A DNA stretch of 64,000 nt from Symsagittifera roscoffensis (lineage: Eukaryota; Xenacoelomorpha; Acoela; Convolutidae), in contig NC_087071.1 in the NCBI RefSeq assembly GCF_963678635.1, positions 33,830,548 to 33,894,547 on the forward strand, given 5' to 3'. A model generated the notes under the pieces. It had not been told where the DNA came from. It ran no database searches and saw only the letters and a list, made by a program, of their open reading frames with translations. The position numbers and the translations under genes were made by a program. This document shows, piece by piece, positions 11,050-22,094 of this stretch (position 1 is the first letter of the stretch; the number at the start of each line of letters is the position of its first letter).

Positions 11050-12130
11050 TGTAAAAACATGTAAGGGCATGGAATCAATTTTTTTGAAAAATTGACGGAA
11101 AGACGATAAGAGTTTTTCAACTAAACAATACCCATCGTCTGTTATTTAAAGGGTAAAACCGAGACAAAAAATGAAAAGTATTGTTTTAAAACGTAATTTA
11201 GCAAGCTTTTTATAACTAAATTTACGTATGTTCTTGCTATGGAAACAATCTCACAGACTATATCAGGAATTCGAATTAACGGGCTCAAACTCATTTATTG
11301 GGAAGCTGATGAGCTTGACTTGCCCATTATGCGGTCTAAAAATTACAAATAACAGAATTAACACGGTCACTTAGTCTAGCGTAAGAAAACGGGTGTTACT
11401 TTTTGAAGAACTTCGCGCTCTCGCTGATGATCGAATTCAGTCGACACAGCTAATTTGAGTCAAATGATTCGAATTCCCATTAATATTTGTGAGGTTGTTT
11501 CACCATCAAGAACCCTGCAAAATTTAGTTATGCTCAGCTGGCTTATTCACGCCGCTTTCTAATCTTTTCATCTACTTTTTGTCAAAATTTGAATGTTCTA
11601 TCTTAAACAGTTGCAAAGAAAACAAACAAATCGTGAAAAAATAGTTCTTTTTCTCATTGCAATCAAAGCGTTGGAGCTTCGATATCCCGTGTCTGTAGAT
11701 CTCCATATCCATTTTTTCTTGAACAAAAAAAATCATGCTAGCTTACATATCACTTTTAAAAAGTTGATTATAAAAGATAAGTAACTGCAGTTTTTAATTT
11801 TCTCTCAGCATAAATTCTAGCGTGTTTTTTTCAAACATTTATCCAGCATTTATTGAAAAAACTGGCTGAAATTTCCTACTCCAGCCAAAAACAAATAAAA
11901 TTTGAAAAGTTTGTTCTTATCAATTTTTTATGAAAAGATGATTGAACATGATTTTGTACAAGATTTGAGAAAGATGAAAAAGAAATTGAAAAATTGAACC
12001 ATGTGAATTTATACAATGTTCAAAAATGACCCATGTGTCAGATACACACCATATTTCATCACTTTTCTTGTGGTACATCAACCGGCTTAGTTCATTTCAA
12101 TTGTTTTGTTGTTTTCAATATTTGTATTTG
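11050..12130. repeat. Diverged dispersed repeat, copy B
   Basis: Second copy of the repeat at 7978-9570, in the same orientation. It contains an extra segment of about 130 bp (11205-11335) absent from copy A and lacks two segments present in A. The two share the CGATATCCCGTG / CTATATCCCGTG end motif (11680-11691 and 9081-9092) and the downstream GTAGATCT block. Divergence by eye is large, so the duplication is old, or both are independent insertions of one family. Confidence 0.7.
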
Positions 12131-12407
12131 TTTTCAGTATTCAAAAAATTTTTTCAGCAGAGCGAAATTTTTTCAAAGAATTTTTTTCAAAAACTATTGA
12201 GAAATCATTTTATATTTATAAGAGAAATAATGAAACCGGCTGAGATTTTTTTCGAGAAAGCGGATGCAAATTGATATAAGTGTGATTCATTGGCCGTTGC
12301 TTGACAGTTGACAGAAACGAAATTTCAAAAAATTGTCATGTTTTCTCTTCTCCAATTTTTTCCTGCTTTCTCCGAACATCATTGTTTCTGATTAAGGGTT
12401 TCAATAT

Positions 12408-12757
12408 TCAATATGTCATCATTGTGTGCCAAATCCAAGAATATAAATTGGATACACTTGCGAAGAAACTTCCATCGTTGCAAATCCGACCAGGTTCATC
12501 AGTTCGACTTTTATAATAGCTGGCCACTCCGTAAATACACTTTGGGGTAATTGTTCCACACTCAAAAGTGTAAAGAGGAATACCGTCGTCCAAGTGACAG
12601 ATATTGGTGCCTTCGATTGCGCTTTCCACGCAAACTTGATCATCCCGACAAAAAGAGATTATTTGCTCTGCAGGAGGTGAGCTTGAATCGAAAATTGTTT
12701 GAAAGAAATAACCTTCCTGAACTTTCAAGCCCTCTTTTTGCTGTTTTTGTACTTTTT
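12408..12757 (-). CDS. Gene 1 exon 4: C-terminal half with Ser replaced by Asp
   Basis: 350 nt, entered after AAATTACAG in phase 1, stop at 12408-12410. It encodes EGYFFQTIF, FCRDDQVCVES, then NICHLDDGIPLY, CIYGVASYYKS and a closing FASVSNLYSWI helix. CxxDDGIP aligns with CxGDSGGP: Asp194 and Gly196 are kept, Ser195 is Asp and Gly197 is Ile. The residue at the specificity position six before 195 is Asn. The usual GWG motif before this exon is not recognisable. Confidence 0.8.
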
Positions 12758-15700
12758 CTGTAATTTGAAAAAAAAGAAAAGCCTGATTTCTATAAAAGAT
12801 TTGGAAACATTTTGCTGTTTTTAAATAACCACATCGATGCAGGAAGAATAACTGACTAGCAAGATAGGTTTGGTCATCCATCATAGGCAGAGCAAACAAA
12901 AATTATTTTTGAATTTTATTTACTGTTTTACATTTAATTTTATTTTTAATTTTAAATTTAATTTCACCTGTAAAATCAGATTAGTTGAAAAGATGTGTAA
13001 ACGTTTCGCTGATTATGTAAAAATCATAGAAGCAGAATGAATACCAGACTAACAAGATAGGTTTTGTCATCCATCATAAGCAAAACAAACTAGCATGATT
13101 TTGGAAATTCTTTGGTTCAAAACCAATTTTTACCGAAGAAAACGGAAATGGTTAAAAAAAAACTGTGATCATGTGCAATAATGGATGGATCTAACAAACG
13201 GAAATGAGATTTTTTTAATTGATTTTTCATCGATAAGAACTTACAATCTAGACTTCTCAACTCGGAGAAAATAATTTGTGTTTGTGCTGTTTTTCAGTTT
13301 CAACTGGTATGTTTGTCGTTTTAAGATAATACTAATCGATTATTCGCAAATTCAAGAATTGATAGCACAAAACTGTTTGTTGTTTTACCTAATAAAATGA
13401 CCCTGAAAAACTTTTTTTGGTTAACAATTAAGCAGTTTTGTATTCGAAATTTTTTATGTTGATTTACTTTATGTTTTGAGTGTGGGAGGACTTAGTTCAA
13501 GCATCTTTTAAAGCCTTGTAAGTAAAAATCACTGGTTGTTCTCCCCACATATAAAATGACGTTCATACAATTTCAAAACGGAGCCATTTAAAAACGCTAG
13601 TCATAAAACTCCATACTATGAAAAAAGGAATGTGGCTTTTTTTAAAAAACATGGCTTTGTTTTATATCAACAGAAAATAATTAAAATGAATCTGAGAGCA
13701 ATGAAAATTGATATTCTACTCGGAATGGTATCTAAAAACCTTTTGGACTAGAAAAAAATCCTGAAAAAATTATAACAATTTTTGTTTATAACTGATAACA
13801 CAAACTGATAACACAAAAAAACTTGAGGACACTACGAAAAAAGTTTACCGTGCGGAAAAACATAGTGGTAAATTTCAGACATGAAATGCTAGTTTATCAA
13901 GTGTGAAATTGTACGACTAGCGTTATGGATGTTTATAGCTATGATCCTTTCCTCATGATTAAGTACCAAAATTTGTAAACCCAAGCATCAACATTGGAAA
14001 TCTAAGCCTGTTAACAAAATATGATCGACAAAGTGCATGTTTCCACTTGAAAGTGAGACAATGTTTTAAGCGATAGCGGATCTGTTTCTGCTATAGAAGA
14101 GGGCTGAAAATTTGCCTGTAAAACAGAAGGATAAGTAGGATGGGTAGTTGAATTAACGCCCATTCCAACGGCTCCTGGAGATGAAAAATCAATCTAGCAC
14201 ATTACACTCAGTTGTCGTTTTGGTTACAGTTTCCCCGAGAAAACAATTTGAGAACAAAAAGTGTGCTAAATGTTTGGTGCAAATGTCTTTCTTTGAGATA
14301 TCAAAATTAACTGATATGAGCTAACCAATTGGAGCAGGATAGTTTTCAATCATTGAAGCAAATTTTCGAAAAAAATTGGAGCCAAAATTTTTTTCTTTTC
14401 CTTTCGCCGAGCATTAACTTAACAAAATATCGAAGAAAGCACACGACAAAATGAAAAAAAAACTTAAGATTATTAAGTTTTTCTAAGGTTCTTTAAAGAA
14501 AATTTGCTCTAGACTACACCTTTTCGCTGATGCTTTCATATTTAGATCTCAGTTTTAGGTCTTCTTTATGCTAACAGTTTAAAAATACATCTGTTGTGAC
14601 GCGAAACCCCTTTTGAGACTAATAAACATCTCAGAAATTTTTGCATCACTTCCAAGAGTAAATCTACAAAATCATTAAATTGCGTGTATCAGGGAAAAGT
14701 TCTGAATGGTTTGCGTGCCTTTCAACGTCCTCTCAAGTTCACGTTTTGACAAAGTTTATGAAATAAATTGTGCAAAATGAATGAAACTTTCAAGAACAAG
14801 AAATAAACAGTTTTTCTGTCCCAGGTTTTTTTTGTTGCAAAATCGACATACGAATAACAAAAAAGAGATGAATTGAAAAATCTGCCCTATGTGAGCTTGG
14901 AGTTTTTTTGAGCCGGATTAAATTATCTTTTACGTATAATTTCTTGTAAAAAAAGCTGGTTATAACGCTCAATATATAATGCCAATTTTTGGTTCTCAAA
15001 CCGCCGGATGTAAAAATTTTTATAGTTTGAGCTCAGATCATATTTAATTGTCAGATGTGATAGTGTTATATAAAAAGTATTCTGCTGTTAACGTGTGCAT
15101 TAGTTTGATTTCTCCCCTAGAATGTCGAAATGGATGGTATGTGCACTGTCGCTGCAAATGGGCAATATTCGATTTGGGGTCGTTATAGGTTGCAGTAATT
15201 TGAGCAGAGCAATGTCGTTTTTGAACTCTCCATTGTTCACTTCAAAACTAAAAGCTTCGAAAGTCAGTAACCAATTCCGATGCGGCAATTATGTAATAAT
15301 TGTCACCGATCAACTCCAAAACTGTCTTTTATACGGTTTCTAAGAACTTTAGGATCAAGCTATCTTAAAATTCCATTCAAGTCTTTCATTGACCCAAGTA
15401 AAAGGAAGAAAATTAATAGATAGGCTGGGTATTATATAGTGGTAGGAAGATTTTGATTTTCTACCGGAGAACAAGTTTGCGGCTGAAAAAATTTTGCAAA
15501 CTGCAATTCTTTTGCAAAAATATAGAATAAACCTCCTAGTAGCTATAGATAGATTCTCAAAATTTCCGTCGGTGAAACTTACGAAATCTACAAGTGGGAA
15601 GTGCACGGTGAAATTCTTGAGATCTTATATAGACATACATGGCATTCCGGAATCGATACGCTCCGATCAATTTTCAGGATTTAAGGGGAAAACTCTAAAA

Positions 15701-18700
15701 AAGTTTTGTTCGGATCTTAACATCGAGCAGAAATTTTGTGGGGGATCATCGAGGCTGTGGTTTGGTAGAACTAACAATACAAACCATAAAGAGAAGATTG
15801 GGGGTAATGTTGCTAGAAGAAAACAATAAATCGATCAAATTATGCCTTAGTACCATAATTCGAGATTTACGGTGGAACAAGATCAGATGTTCAAATCCAT
15901 ATTTTCATCTAAAAACCCGAGATAGATAATAGGTATATTGAGAAACCATATTTTTCTAAAACTTATCAGAATCTGAACGACTTCCTCTGAAAAAAAAATA
16001 CAGCGCAAAGGCATGGCGTCTTTGAAACTTCCATTTTTATTAGCAGAACATGAGTCAAAAACTCTCACCTGGCAGGTATGAATTTGTATTGAACCCCGCG
16101 GAAGCCATATGACGCATATGATGGATTTGACCATTGTACTATAAGATCCGACACAACAGAAAGGTGTTCAACTAAAATGGGCATCTTGTCCTTGAAATTC
16201 CAAAATTAAATTTTTTTCTTATTTTCTGGGTGACTCGTTGCTCATTCGTATTAAATGTCATTCATTATGCTGAAGGATATTTTTTACAAAGTACCCTATT
16301 CGGGACAGTTGACAATTTATCTGTAACGATTTTTAAAAAACGAGTTTTTAAGTTGAAGCACTTGTTTTGCCAATAATTACTTTCTATCTTTCGTTTGTGT
16401 CTGATTTTGCAGAAAAACTACGTAAATTTAACGCTAAAATTGAGATTCATGTTTTCGAAATAACAAATTATAAAATATAGTAACGTTTAGAATATGAGTA
16501 ACGTTTTAAAAGCATTCAAAATTTCAGAAATGGGCTGAAACTACCAGATTTTTTTGTAATCGAGCTAAAACCAAACGTCGTCTGTGTTGAGTCAAAAATA
16601 TCAAATTTTGACTTTTCTGGCCAATTATTGTTCAAGTTCATTTTTGTTTTACTTTGAGGGCATCGCTCGGAATTGTTTGTTTTAGCCAAAAATAACAAAA
16701 TTTACTTTATGAATTTTGAGACACTTTTTGGAGACCTTAAATTGGTGTTTATGCAAAATTCTTCCGTGGTAACTTTTATCATACAATTCCTTTGAATGGA
16801 AAAATTGCTAGCCCACAATCCATTAAATGGTAGAAATGGCTATCATGCAGGGGCGGATTTAGGGGGACGGTGGGGTGAATGCCCCTTCTTCAGGAATTCG
16901 ACCACCTGTCGATCCAAAGGGTCGACCCTTTGTACTATTTTGAGATATCCATTTTTGGCAACGGACCCTAAATTTTTTCTAAAGGCGCCTTTGGCGCCAG
17001 TTTATACTAATTTTTAGGTGTCAACATTTTCCAAAAAGTGCCTAAAAACGCCTTTTTAGCCAGTTTTTTCAAAATATTTTATTTTCGCTCAATGTAACAC
17101 TCTGACAGAGATATTTAAATGAGTAGATGTTTTAAATTCGTCTTGCCTCAGCTGCAAAAGATTTTTTTACTACAAAATAAATAATAAATAAAAAAAATTG
17201 TCTAAAAATTTAATCCCAAAACTCTCTAAGCTCAGGTGTAGGGGACTTCAATTTGCTCGACCTAAATAAAAAAATTTTTGAAAATCCAAAATTATCATTT
17301 GAGGCGAACTTTTTTTAAATTTTAATTTCGCTCAATGTAACACTCTGACAGAGATATTCAAATGAGTAGATGTTTTAAATTCGTCTTGCCTCAGCTGCAA
17401 AAAATCTCTTTTCTACAAAATAAATAATAAATAAAAAATAATGTCAAAAAATTTAATCCCAAAACTCTTTAAGCTCAGGTGTAACTGCCCGTTGTCTGAA
17501 CAATCTAAATTGATGTCTTTACGGCCCAAGTTTATTTCTCGTAAAAATAACAGCAGAGAGTATAGCAGAGAGACTGAAAAACGCAATTGTTTTGCGAAAA
17601 TTTTCCAAGAAAATTTTCGACGAAATCTGGAAGGTCTAAAGATTAAAAACATATATATTTCATCACTTTTTTGTCTTAATTGTTGTTTTATGAAAAGTGT
17701 CGCTTTTCAAGATTTTTTTTCAAGGTTCTGGGCATTTCAAAGTTTTGGGTTCTCAAAAAAAGCTTCTGTAGAAATTTTGTTTACCAATGCAAAACACAAT
17801 ATCATCTCAAGTCTCATTTGTTAAACTGTTCGAGGCCTGCAGAAATTAGAGCTGTCAACCAACCAAACGCTTTTTTGTTAGATGATAAAAATTGTGGAAG
17901 AACTGACTTTTGTTTCAATTCAAGATTGTTTTGAACCTCTCTAGTCTTGCTCCTATACAGTTTACAACAAAAATATATAAGACTTATGACTTTTATTTTT
18001 GATAGAACTTTGTATGAATTTGTTTCCCGAGATATCAACCCTCGATACTAACAATTAATCTGCCAGAAACACGTTTAGAACAACGCACAACCAAACACAG
18101 GTTTTCCCCCATTCAGTAAATTGTCAAAAAAATTATACCAATAATCAAATTAATAGGATTTTAATGGGTTTTTATAGTATTTTTGCGAAAACTATTCATC
18201 TTTTACCACGAAAATTCATAAACATTAATTTTCAATAGAAGAGCAAATATATACTATTTTACAGGACTGCGTTTGTCATCAGAATAATTTTTTTTGAGAA
18301 AGTGTTGATATGAGTGGAAAATTTTCTTTCAACAGAAACCATGATTTTTTGGAGGCCAATAGGACAAAAAAATGTTACAATCTCAAAATATCAGTCAGCT
18401 TTGAATTTTTCGACCGAACCGTATATTAACTTTCATTAAAAAAATTTTCGGGTTCTTTTTAGCTCAACCCCATTTGACAGATTGAAAGGCTAAAACTGAA
18501 CATGATATAAACTTGAACAAACTGTTTATTTTGTGATTTTTAAGTAAGTTCTGCTATAAAAGCAAACCAATTTCGACAGGGTTTTGTCAACCATATGGCT
18601 TTTTTCTGATCTTTTTGCTAACCTGGGGTAATAAGAACGCAATGTGCCGCTGTAATTATCCAAAAAGGAGCCACAATAGCTCCTCCACAAGTACTCTGCA

Positions 18701-18881
18701 AATATGTAGAATATAAACTGACAAAAAATTCTCGTCCAACAGGTGCGTTGAAACCATTCACAATAAACTCATTTTCATCATGAAATAAGCCAGTAGAATT
18801 CTTTTTTTGTTCAAAAACTCGTGATTTAATTTCCTTTAAGAAGAAAACTGTTATCACAAAATTGATTAATTTAGTCATCAT
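12408..18881 (-). CDS. Secreted S1-family serine protease homologue, gene 1 (four exons)
   Basis: Minus-strand exons 18623-18881, 16069-16171, 15117-15247 and 12408-12757 join in consistent phases (1, 2, 1) to an open frame of 843 nt including the stop, 280 residues, the usual size of a chymotrypsin-like protein. The order is a hydrophobic N-terminus, a mature-type IVNG start, AAHC with the triad His, NDIALLKL with the triad Asp, and a C-terminal exon. There the GDSGGP motif is replaced by LDDGIP, with Asp in place of the catalytic Ser (codon 12585-12587). By analogy with known serine protease homologues it should be secreted and non-hydrolytic, perhaps a binding or regulatory protein; the role is inferred. 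The donor of intron 3 is GG rather than GT at the position homologous to gene 2, so a splicing defect or another donor (a GT at codons for CSDS) must be considered. Confidence 0.75.
12838..13090. repeat. Short direct repeat pair, spacing about 193 bp
   Basis: A block of about 60 bp around AAGATAGGTTTGGTCATCCA at 12838-12899 recurs with mismatches at 13031-13090 (AAGATAGGTTTTGTCATCCA). The DNA between is AT-rich. The left copy overlaps the coding-strand start of intron 3 of gene 1. No function is evident. Confidence 0.65.
14110..14210. repeat. Dispersed repeat, copy 1 (partner at 24340-24440)
   Basis: The stretch with AGGATGGGTAGTTGAATTAA and CGCCCATTCCAACGGC matches, with mismatches, a stretch at 24340-24440 with GATAGGTGGTTGAAGTAGCG and CGCCCATTCCACTGGC, in the same orientation. 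It is probably a fragment of an interspersed repeat family. No ends were defined. Confidence 0.6.
15117..15247 (-). CDS. Gene 1 exon 3: catalytic Asp
   Basis: 131 nt, the same length as exon 3 of gene 2. Acceptor GCTTTTAG. It encodes FEVNNGEFKNDIALLKL with the triad Asp, then NRILPICSDS and FDIL. The exon end is set by alignment to gene 2, where the donor is G|GTGCAA; here the corresponding bases are G|GGGAGA, lacking the GT. Confidence 0.75.
15494..15929 (+). pseudogene. Gypsy-type integrase core fragment inside intron 2 of gene 1
   Basis: The frame from 15494 reads LLVAIDRFSKFPSVKL (first catalytic Asp codon 15548-15550), then YIDIHGIPESIRSDQ (second Asp, 15665-15667) and FCSDLNIEQKFC. A frame change near 15735-15745 leads to GDHRGCGLVELTIQTIKRRL, with the catalytic Glu at 15768-15770. 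These are the DDE residues of a Ty3/Gypsy-like integrase in order. The zinc finger before and the chromodomain or tail after are missing, and no RT is nearby, so this is a short fossil. It is antisense to the protease gene. Confidence 0.85.
16069..16171 (-). CDS. Gene 1 exon 2
   Basis: 103 nt, entered after TTTTAG and left at CCAG|GTGAGA. It encodes a stretch starting VEHLSVVSD and ending VQYKFIPA, between the His and Asp loops. It aligns with exon 2 of gene 2 (VPTISVILD...VQNKFIPS), with identical phases on both sides, which supports both exons even though neither is a long open frame. Confidence 0.7.
16172..18622 (-). other. Gene 1 intron 1, repeat-bearing
   Basis: Non-coding between exon 1 and exon 2. 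It contains a possible transposon-end fragment near 16847 (CAGGGGCGGATTTAGGGGG, similar to ends seen in many animal hAT-like elements; no partner end seen) and a direct repeat at 17082-17483. Open frames of 80-127 codons (17441-17824, 17680-17934) carry no motif. Confidence 0.5.
17082..17483. repeat. Direct repeat, two units 243 bp apart
   Basis: 17082-17240 and 17325-17483 match almost base for base (both begin TTTCGCTCAATGTAACACTC and end CTAAGCTCAGGTGTA or the TTAAG variant), separated by about 85 bp. This looks like a young local duplication inside an intron. Confidence 0.85.
18623..18881 (-). CDS. Gene 1 exon 1: signal peptide, IVNG start, catalytic His
   Basis: Starts at a double ATG (18876-18881) and ends at CAG|GTTAGC, in phase 1. 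The first 20 residues are hydrophobic (MTKLINFVITVFFLKEI) and fit a signal peptide. A short pro-region runs to ENEF, then IVNGFNAPVGREFFVSL. CGGAIVAPFWIITAAHC holds the triad His (codon 18642-18644). No Arg or Lys precedes IVNG, so ordinary trypsin-type zymogen cleavage is not evident. Confidence 0.8.
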
Positions 18882-20176
18882 ATAATAGTTTTTGAAATAG
18901 TGAAATCCTGGTATTTAAGAGCCAGAAGTTTGCTCTCGCAAGTTTCTATACAAAAATGTGAAATAAAGGTTAAACGTCAATGATATTTGTATTTGGAATT
19001 TAACCTTGAACCATGCGATAACTTTCCTCAATCGTTTTTGCGGGCTACCATTCTCATAATTTTGCCCTTGCCTTTTGGTGACTCTACAATCTAAAAAGCT
19101 ATTTCACAATAGTATAATGCTTTTGTTAATCAGAATTTTAAGCCCACCTTTTGATTTTCAAAACTAGATATATTTTATAAAAAATGTAAAAAAAATCTGG
19201 AACAATGACAACTGGTTATTCTTCTTAAAATTTCCGATAAATTTTCAATTCGAATTTCAATTTTTTTTAATTAATACTCTCCGACAACTTATACAAAGCG
19301 ATACTTCGATTTTTATTTTTGCCAAAAACCGTTCATAAGCTGCATTTGACTGTTTTTGCCCTCACATTCATTAAAATTCAGAACTCTAATTGAAGCAAGC
19401 TGAGAAAAGCTTGAAACAGTTTTCATTGATCTGTTTCGAAGTTCAAAAACGCTCTCAAAGCAATTCGAAAACTTCAAGTAAAAAGCCAGCAAAATTATCA
19501 TTGATATTAGCTAACTCAGATGTCACCTGAAAAAAATGTTTCTTTTTTAACAAAATAGAATGGGATAAGATTTATCTTGACAAATCGTTTCTTGTATTCA
19601 TTTAACATGGCTATCGCTTAAACTTATAGACTCAAACAGTCATCTTAAAAAATTTTCAAATAATTAGTAAAAACACGTCAATGATAAAAAGAACGAGATG
19701 AAAACGTTCTTATATATTTCTTGCGAATGTAATTTAGCTGCTAAATATACTTATAAAGGAAACATCCGTTATATTTCTCATCAACTTAGGACATTTCAAA
19801 ACTCATTTTAAAAATTTTTATAAGACAGCGCATAAAAGATTGGTCTTGTATCAATTGGGAAACTACATCAAATTTTCGTTTTTCAAAATTTTTTCAGAAA
19901 ATTGTATTTTCCGAAAAACACAATCAAAAAGATTCATATTTGAACAGTACTGACCTTGTAGGAAGCTTATCAATCTTAAGGCACTTTAAATGCACTGTTC
20001 GACTTCTTCGAAAACACTTTTTCTCATTCTCTCAATTCATGATATATTAGTAATTGACACAAACAACGAGTAACATAGTTGCCAAAGATTTTAGTCTAGA
20101 TTGCAGTTTATCTTTTCGTGAGAAGACACTTTTCTGCGTTTGTTAACGATAGATGTTTCTTCAATTGACGAGGTTT
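18882..20176. other. Intergenic between the two protease homologues
   Basis: About 1.3 kb between exon 1 of gene 1 and the stop of gene 2, so gene 1 promoter elements should lie at its left end. A TTAAATA stretch on the minus strand near 18913-18920 is a weak TATA-like candidate about 35 bp before the ATG. Nothing else is recognised. Confidence 0.4.
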
Positions 20177-20503
20177 TTAATTCGTCATCATTGTTTGTCG
20201 GATCCATTGGTTTAAGTTGGTAACACTGGCAAAAAAGCTTCCGCCATTGCAAAATTGACCAGGGGTATCTAATCGACTTCTGTAGTAGCTGGCCACTCCG
20301 TACAGACACTTTGGGGTGAGTGATTCACATTCAAAAGTGTAAAGAGGGATACCATCATCAAAATGGCAAATATTGGCACCTTCGGTAGCACTTTCCACAC
20401 AAACTTGATCGCTGCGACAAAGTCGATACTCTGTAGGGTTCGGTTCAAAAAGAGTTTGAAAGAAAAAACCTTCCTGATTTTTAAGCCTTTTTTACGGCGT
20501 ATC
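20177..20503 (-). CDS. Gene 2 exon 4: C-terminal half, Ser replaced by Asp
   Basis: The reading frame from about 20473 down to the stop at 20177 encodes EGFFFQTLF, LCRSDQVCVESA, NICHFDDGIPLY, CLYGVASYYRS and FASVTNLNQWI. It aligns along its length with exon 4 of gene 1, including DDGIP in place of DSGGP. The acceptor by homology is GTTTCAG at 20504-20510, but the next 30 bases are out of frame with the rest (327 nt, needing 1 or 2 more for phase). Confidence 0.75.
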
Positions 20504-20771
20504 CTGAAACTTTTAACTTGAAATGAGATGAAGATCAAACAATGGCGTTGGCAAGATTAAAGCAAAATAACAGAGCGAGACTCATAGAAAAAAAAAGTAG
20601 CGTCCAATGAGAGCTTTAATTTTAATTTAAATAGGTCAAACTCTGCCATCTCGTCGCGATATACTGAAACTTGTTTTTCCCACCATTGAAAATGGGGAGA
20701 AGTTTTGGATTCTACAAAAAATCAACAAACACAAAAAACCATAAGACAGGGTTGAGTGATATATTATATTA

Positions 20772-21270
20772 AGGCCCTTTCAGTCGTGATTTAAATGACA
20801 TTTAAATTTTTTTCACATGTCACAGTGTTGAGAAAATTGGTTTGAAATTTTTGATTTTTGATCCAATTTTGAGCTAAGTAGTAGTTAGTCAGTAGTTGCA
20901 AAAGCTTACTTGAGCTCATTTTAAGCCGTGAAATTTTAATTTTACTGAAGAAAAAGTAGTTTTTGGAGTTTTTAAACGCAATTTTGGGAATCAAAAACTT
21001 GGAAAATTAAAAAGTTTCTGCAAAAGTATTTTTTGTTCAATTTTTTTTTCGTTTTTCTTGTCATTTTTCTTCATAAGCAAATTTCCAATTGACCTCTTTC
21101 ACTATGATTATCCCAAATTTTCCGAAGTTCTATTTTTTCGTTCAGAATTTTTTTTCTGACAATATGTAGCAAAAAAACGACATCAATTTGAGAAAACATT
21201 TTTGTATTATTTCAAGACTGTGGTCGGAACATTCTGTGCTACTTGCACAGTAACTGGCTATTCTTTGCTA
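20772..21270. repeat. Diverged direct repeat, copy 1 (partner 24710-25230)
   Basis: Blocks in the same order and orientation as 24710-25230: AAGGCCCTTTCAGTCGTGAT versus AAAGCCTTTTTAGTCGGGAT, then GGTTTGAAATTTTT versus CGATTTGAAATTTTT, a TTTCACTATGA block and a closing CAGTAACTGG versus GAGTAACCGG block. Divergence is high, so the copies are old members of a family. Confidence 0.65.
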
Positions 21271-22094
21271 TGTTTTAATATAGTAGAATGAATGTGTAGG
21301 AGTAAGCAAAACAATGTCCTTGAATTTTCACACCAAGGTTTGCAGAGCGTTTCTGCGACCCAAGACTGCAAAAAAAGACAGAAAAAGGACAGATTTTTTA
21401 AAACGATTGTCTTTGCAAAACTAATGGTCTATCTTTAGTTATAATCAGATATTTACACTTGTAAATGTGTTACTATGCGCAAAGTGAATCACATTGAAGT
21501 TCAGTTATTGTAGAAAATTTTGAAAAGTTTAACCTTTTTAGTTTAACCTAGAAGAAATTTTTTAATGACCAGAAGGCTGCAAAAGAGGCAAGTAGAACAA
21601 AAATGTTCATTAAACATTTTTAAAACACTTTTTGAATTTTGTATAAATTTTCTATGATAATCATTTTTTCCAAAGATTTCACATATGAAACTGTATGATA
21701 AGCATTTTTCTTCTATGGACGTCAACCCGGGAGGCCGAGCGCTAAAACATTTGCTTGTTTCCACTCTAAAAAATAGCTTGAAATTGACGAAGAAATGAAG
21801 TAAAATTCTGTTAACAATTTTTATTTTTTGCTCCAGATAGCTTTTTAGTAATCAGATTTAATTCCTGGTTTGTTAAGCACTCCCATCAGAAAGATTGAAA
21901 ATGACTTGTTTTCTAGCTTAATTTTTTTGCTAAAGTGCGTATTCAAACTTTAGTATTTGAATAACTATGAGTTTGTTATTCAATCTTCGTTATTCAATCG
22001 TGATTTGTCAAAGTTTTTAAATTATTATTAATTGTTTTTGTCTACAAAAAACGAACTTTGATTTCAATTACCGTTTACAAACCCGCATCCAAGT

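Larger units (their letters stand above)
12758..15116 (-). other. Gene 1 intron 3, non-coding with small repeats
   Basis: No further exon was found. The spacing from the triad Asp to the Ser/Asp195 position in the spliced model (about 89 residues) fits the family, so none is needed. It holds part of a direct repeat pair (12838-12899 and 13031-13090) and a dispersed repeat at 14110-14210. The rest is AT-rich with no recognisable content. Confidence 0.5.

Noticed and set aside
12900-15100. A missing GWG-encoding exon between exons 3 and 4 of gene 1
   Set aside because: A WGEQPVIFTYKALKDA frame near 13545 on the minus strand lacks an AG acceptor, and the His-Asp-Ser(Asp) spacing is already normal without it.
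16847-16900. hAT-like terminal sequence CAGGGGCGGATTTAGGGGG
   Set aside because: Only one end was seen; no inverted partner or target duplication, so it is mentioned as a possibility and not called as an element.
17441-17934. Open frames of 127 and 84 codons on the plus strand
   Set aside because: They overlap each other and the intronic direct repeat, are Phe/Lys/Asn-rich, and match no family I know.
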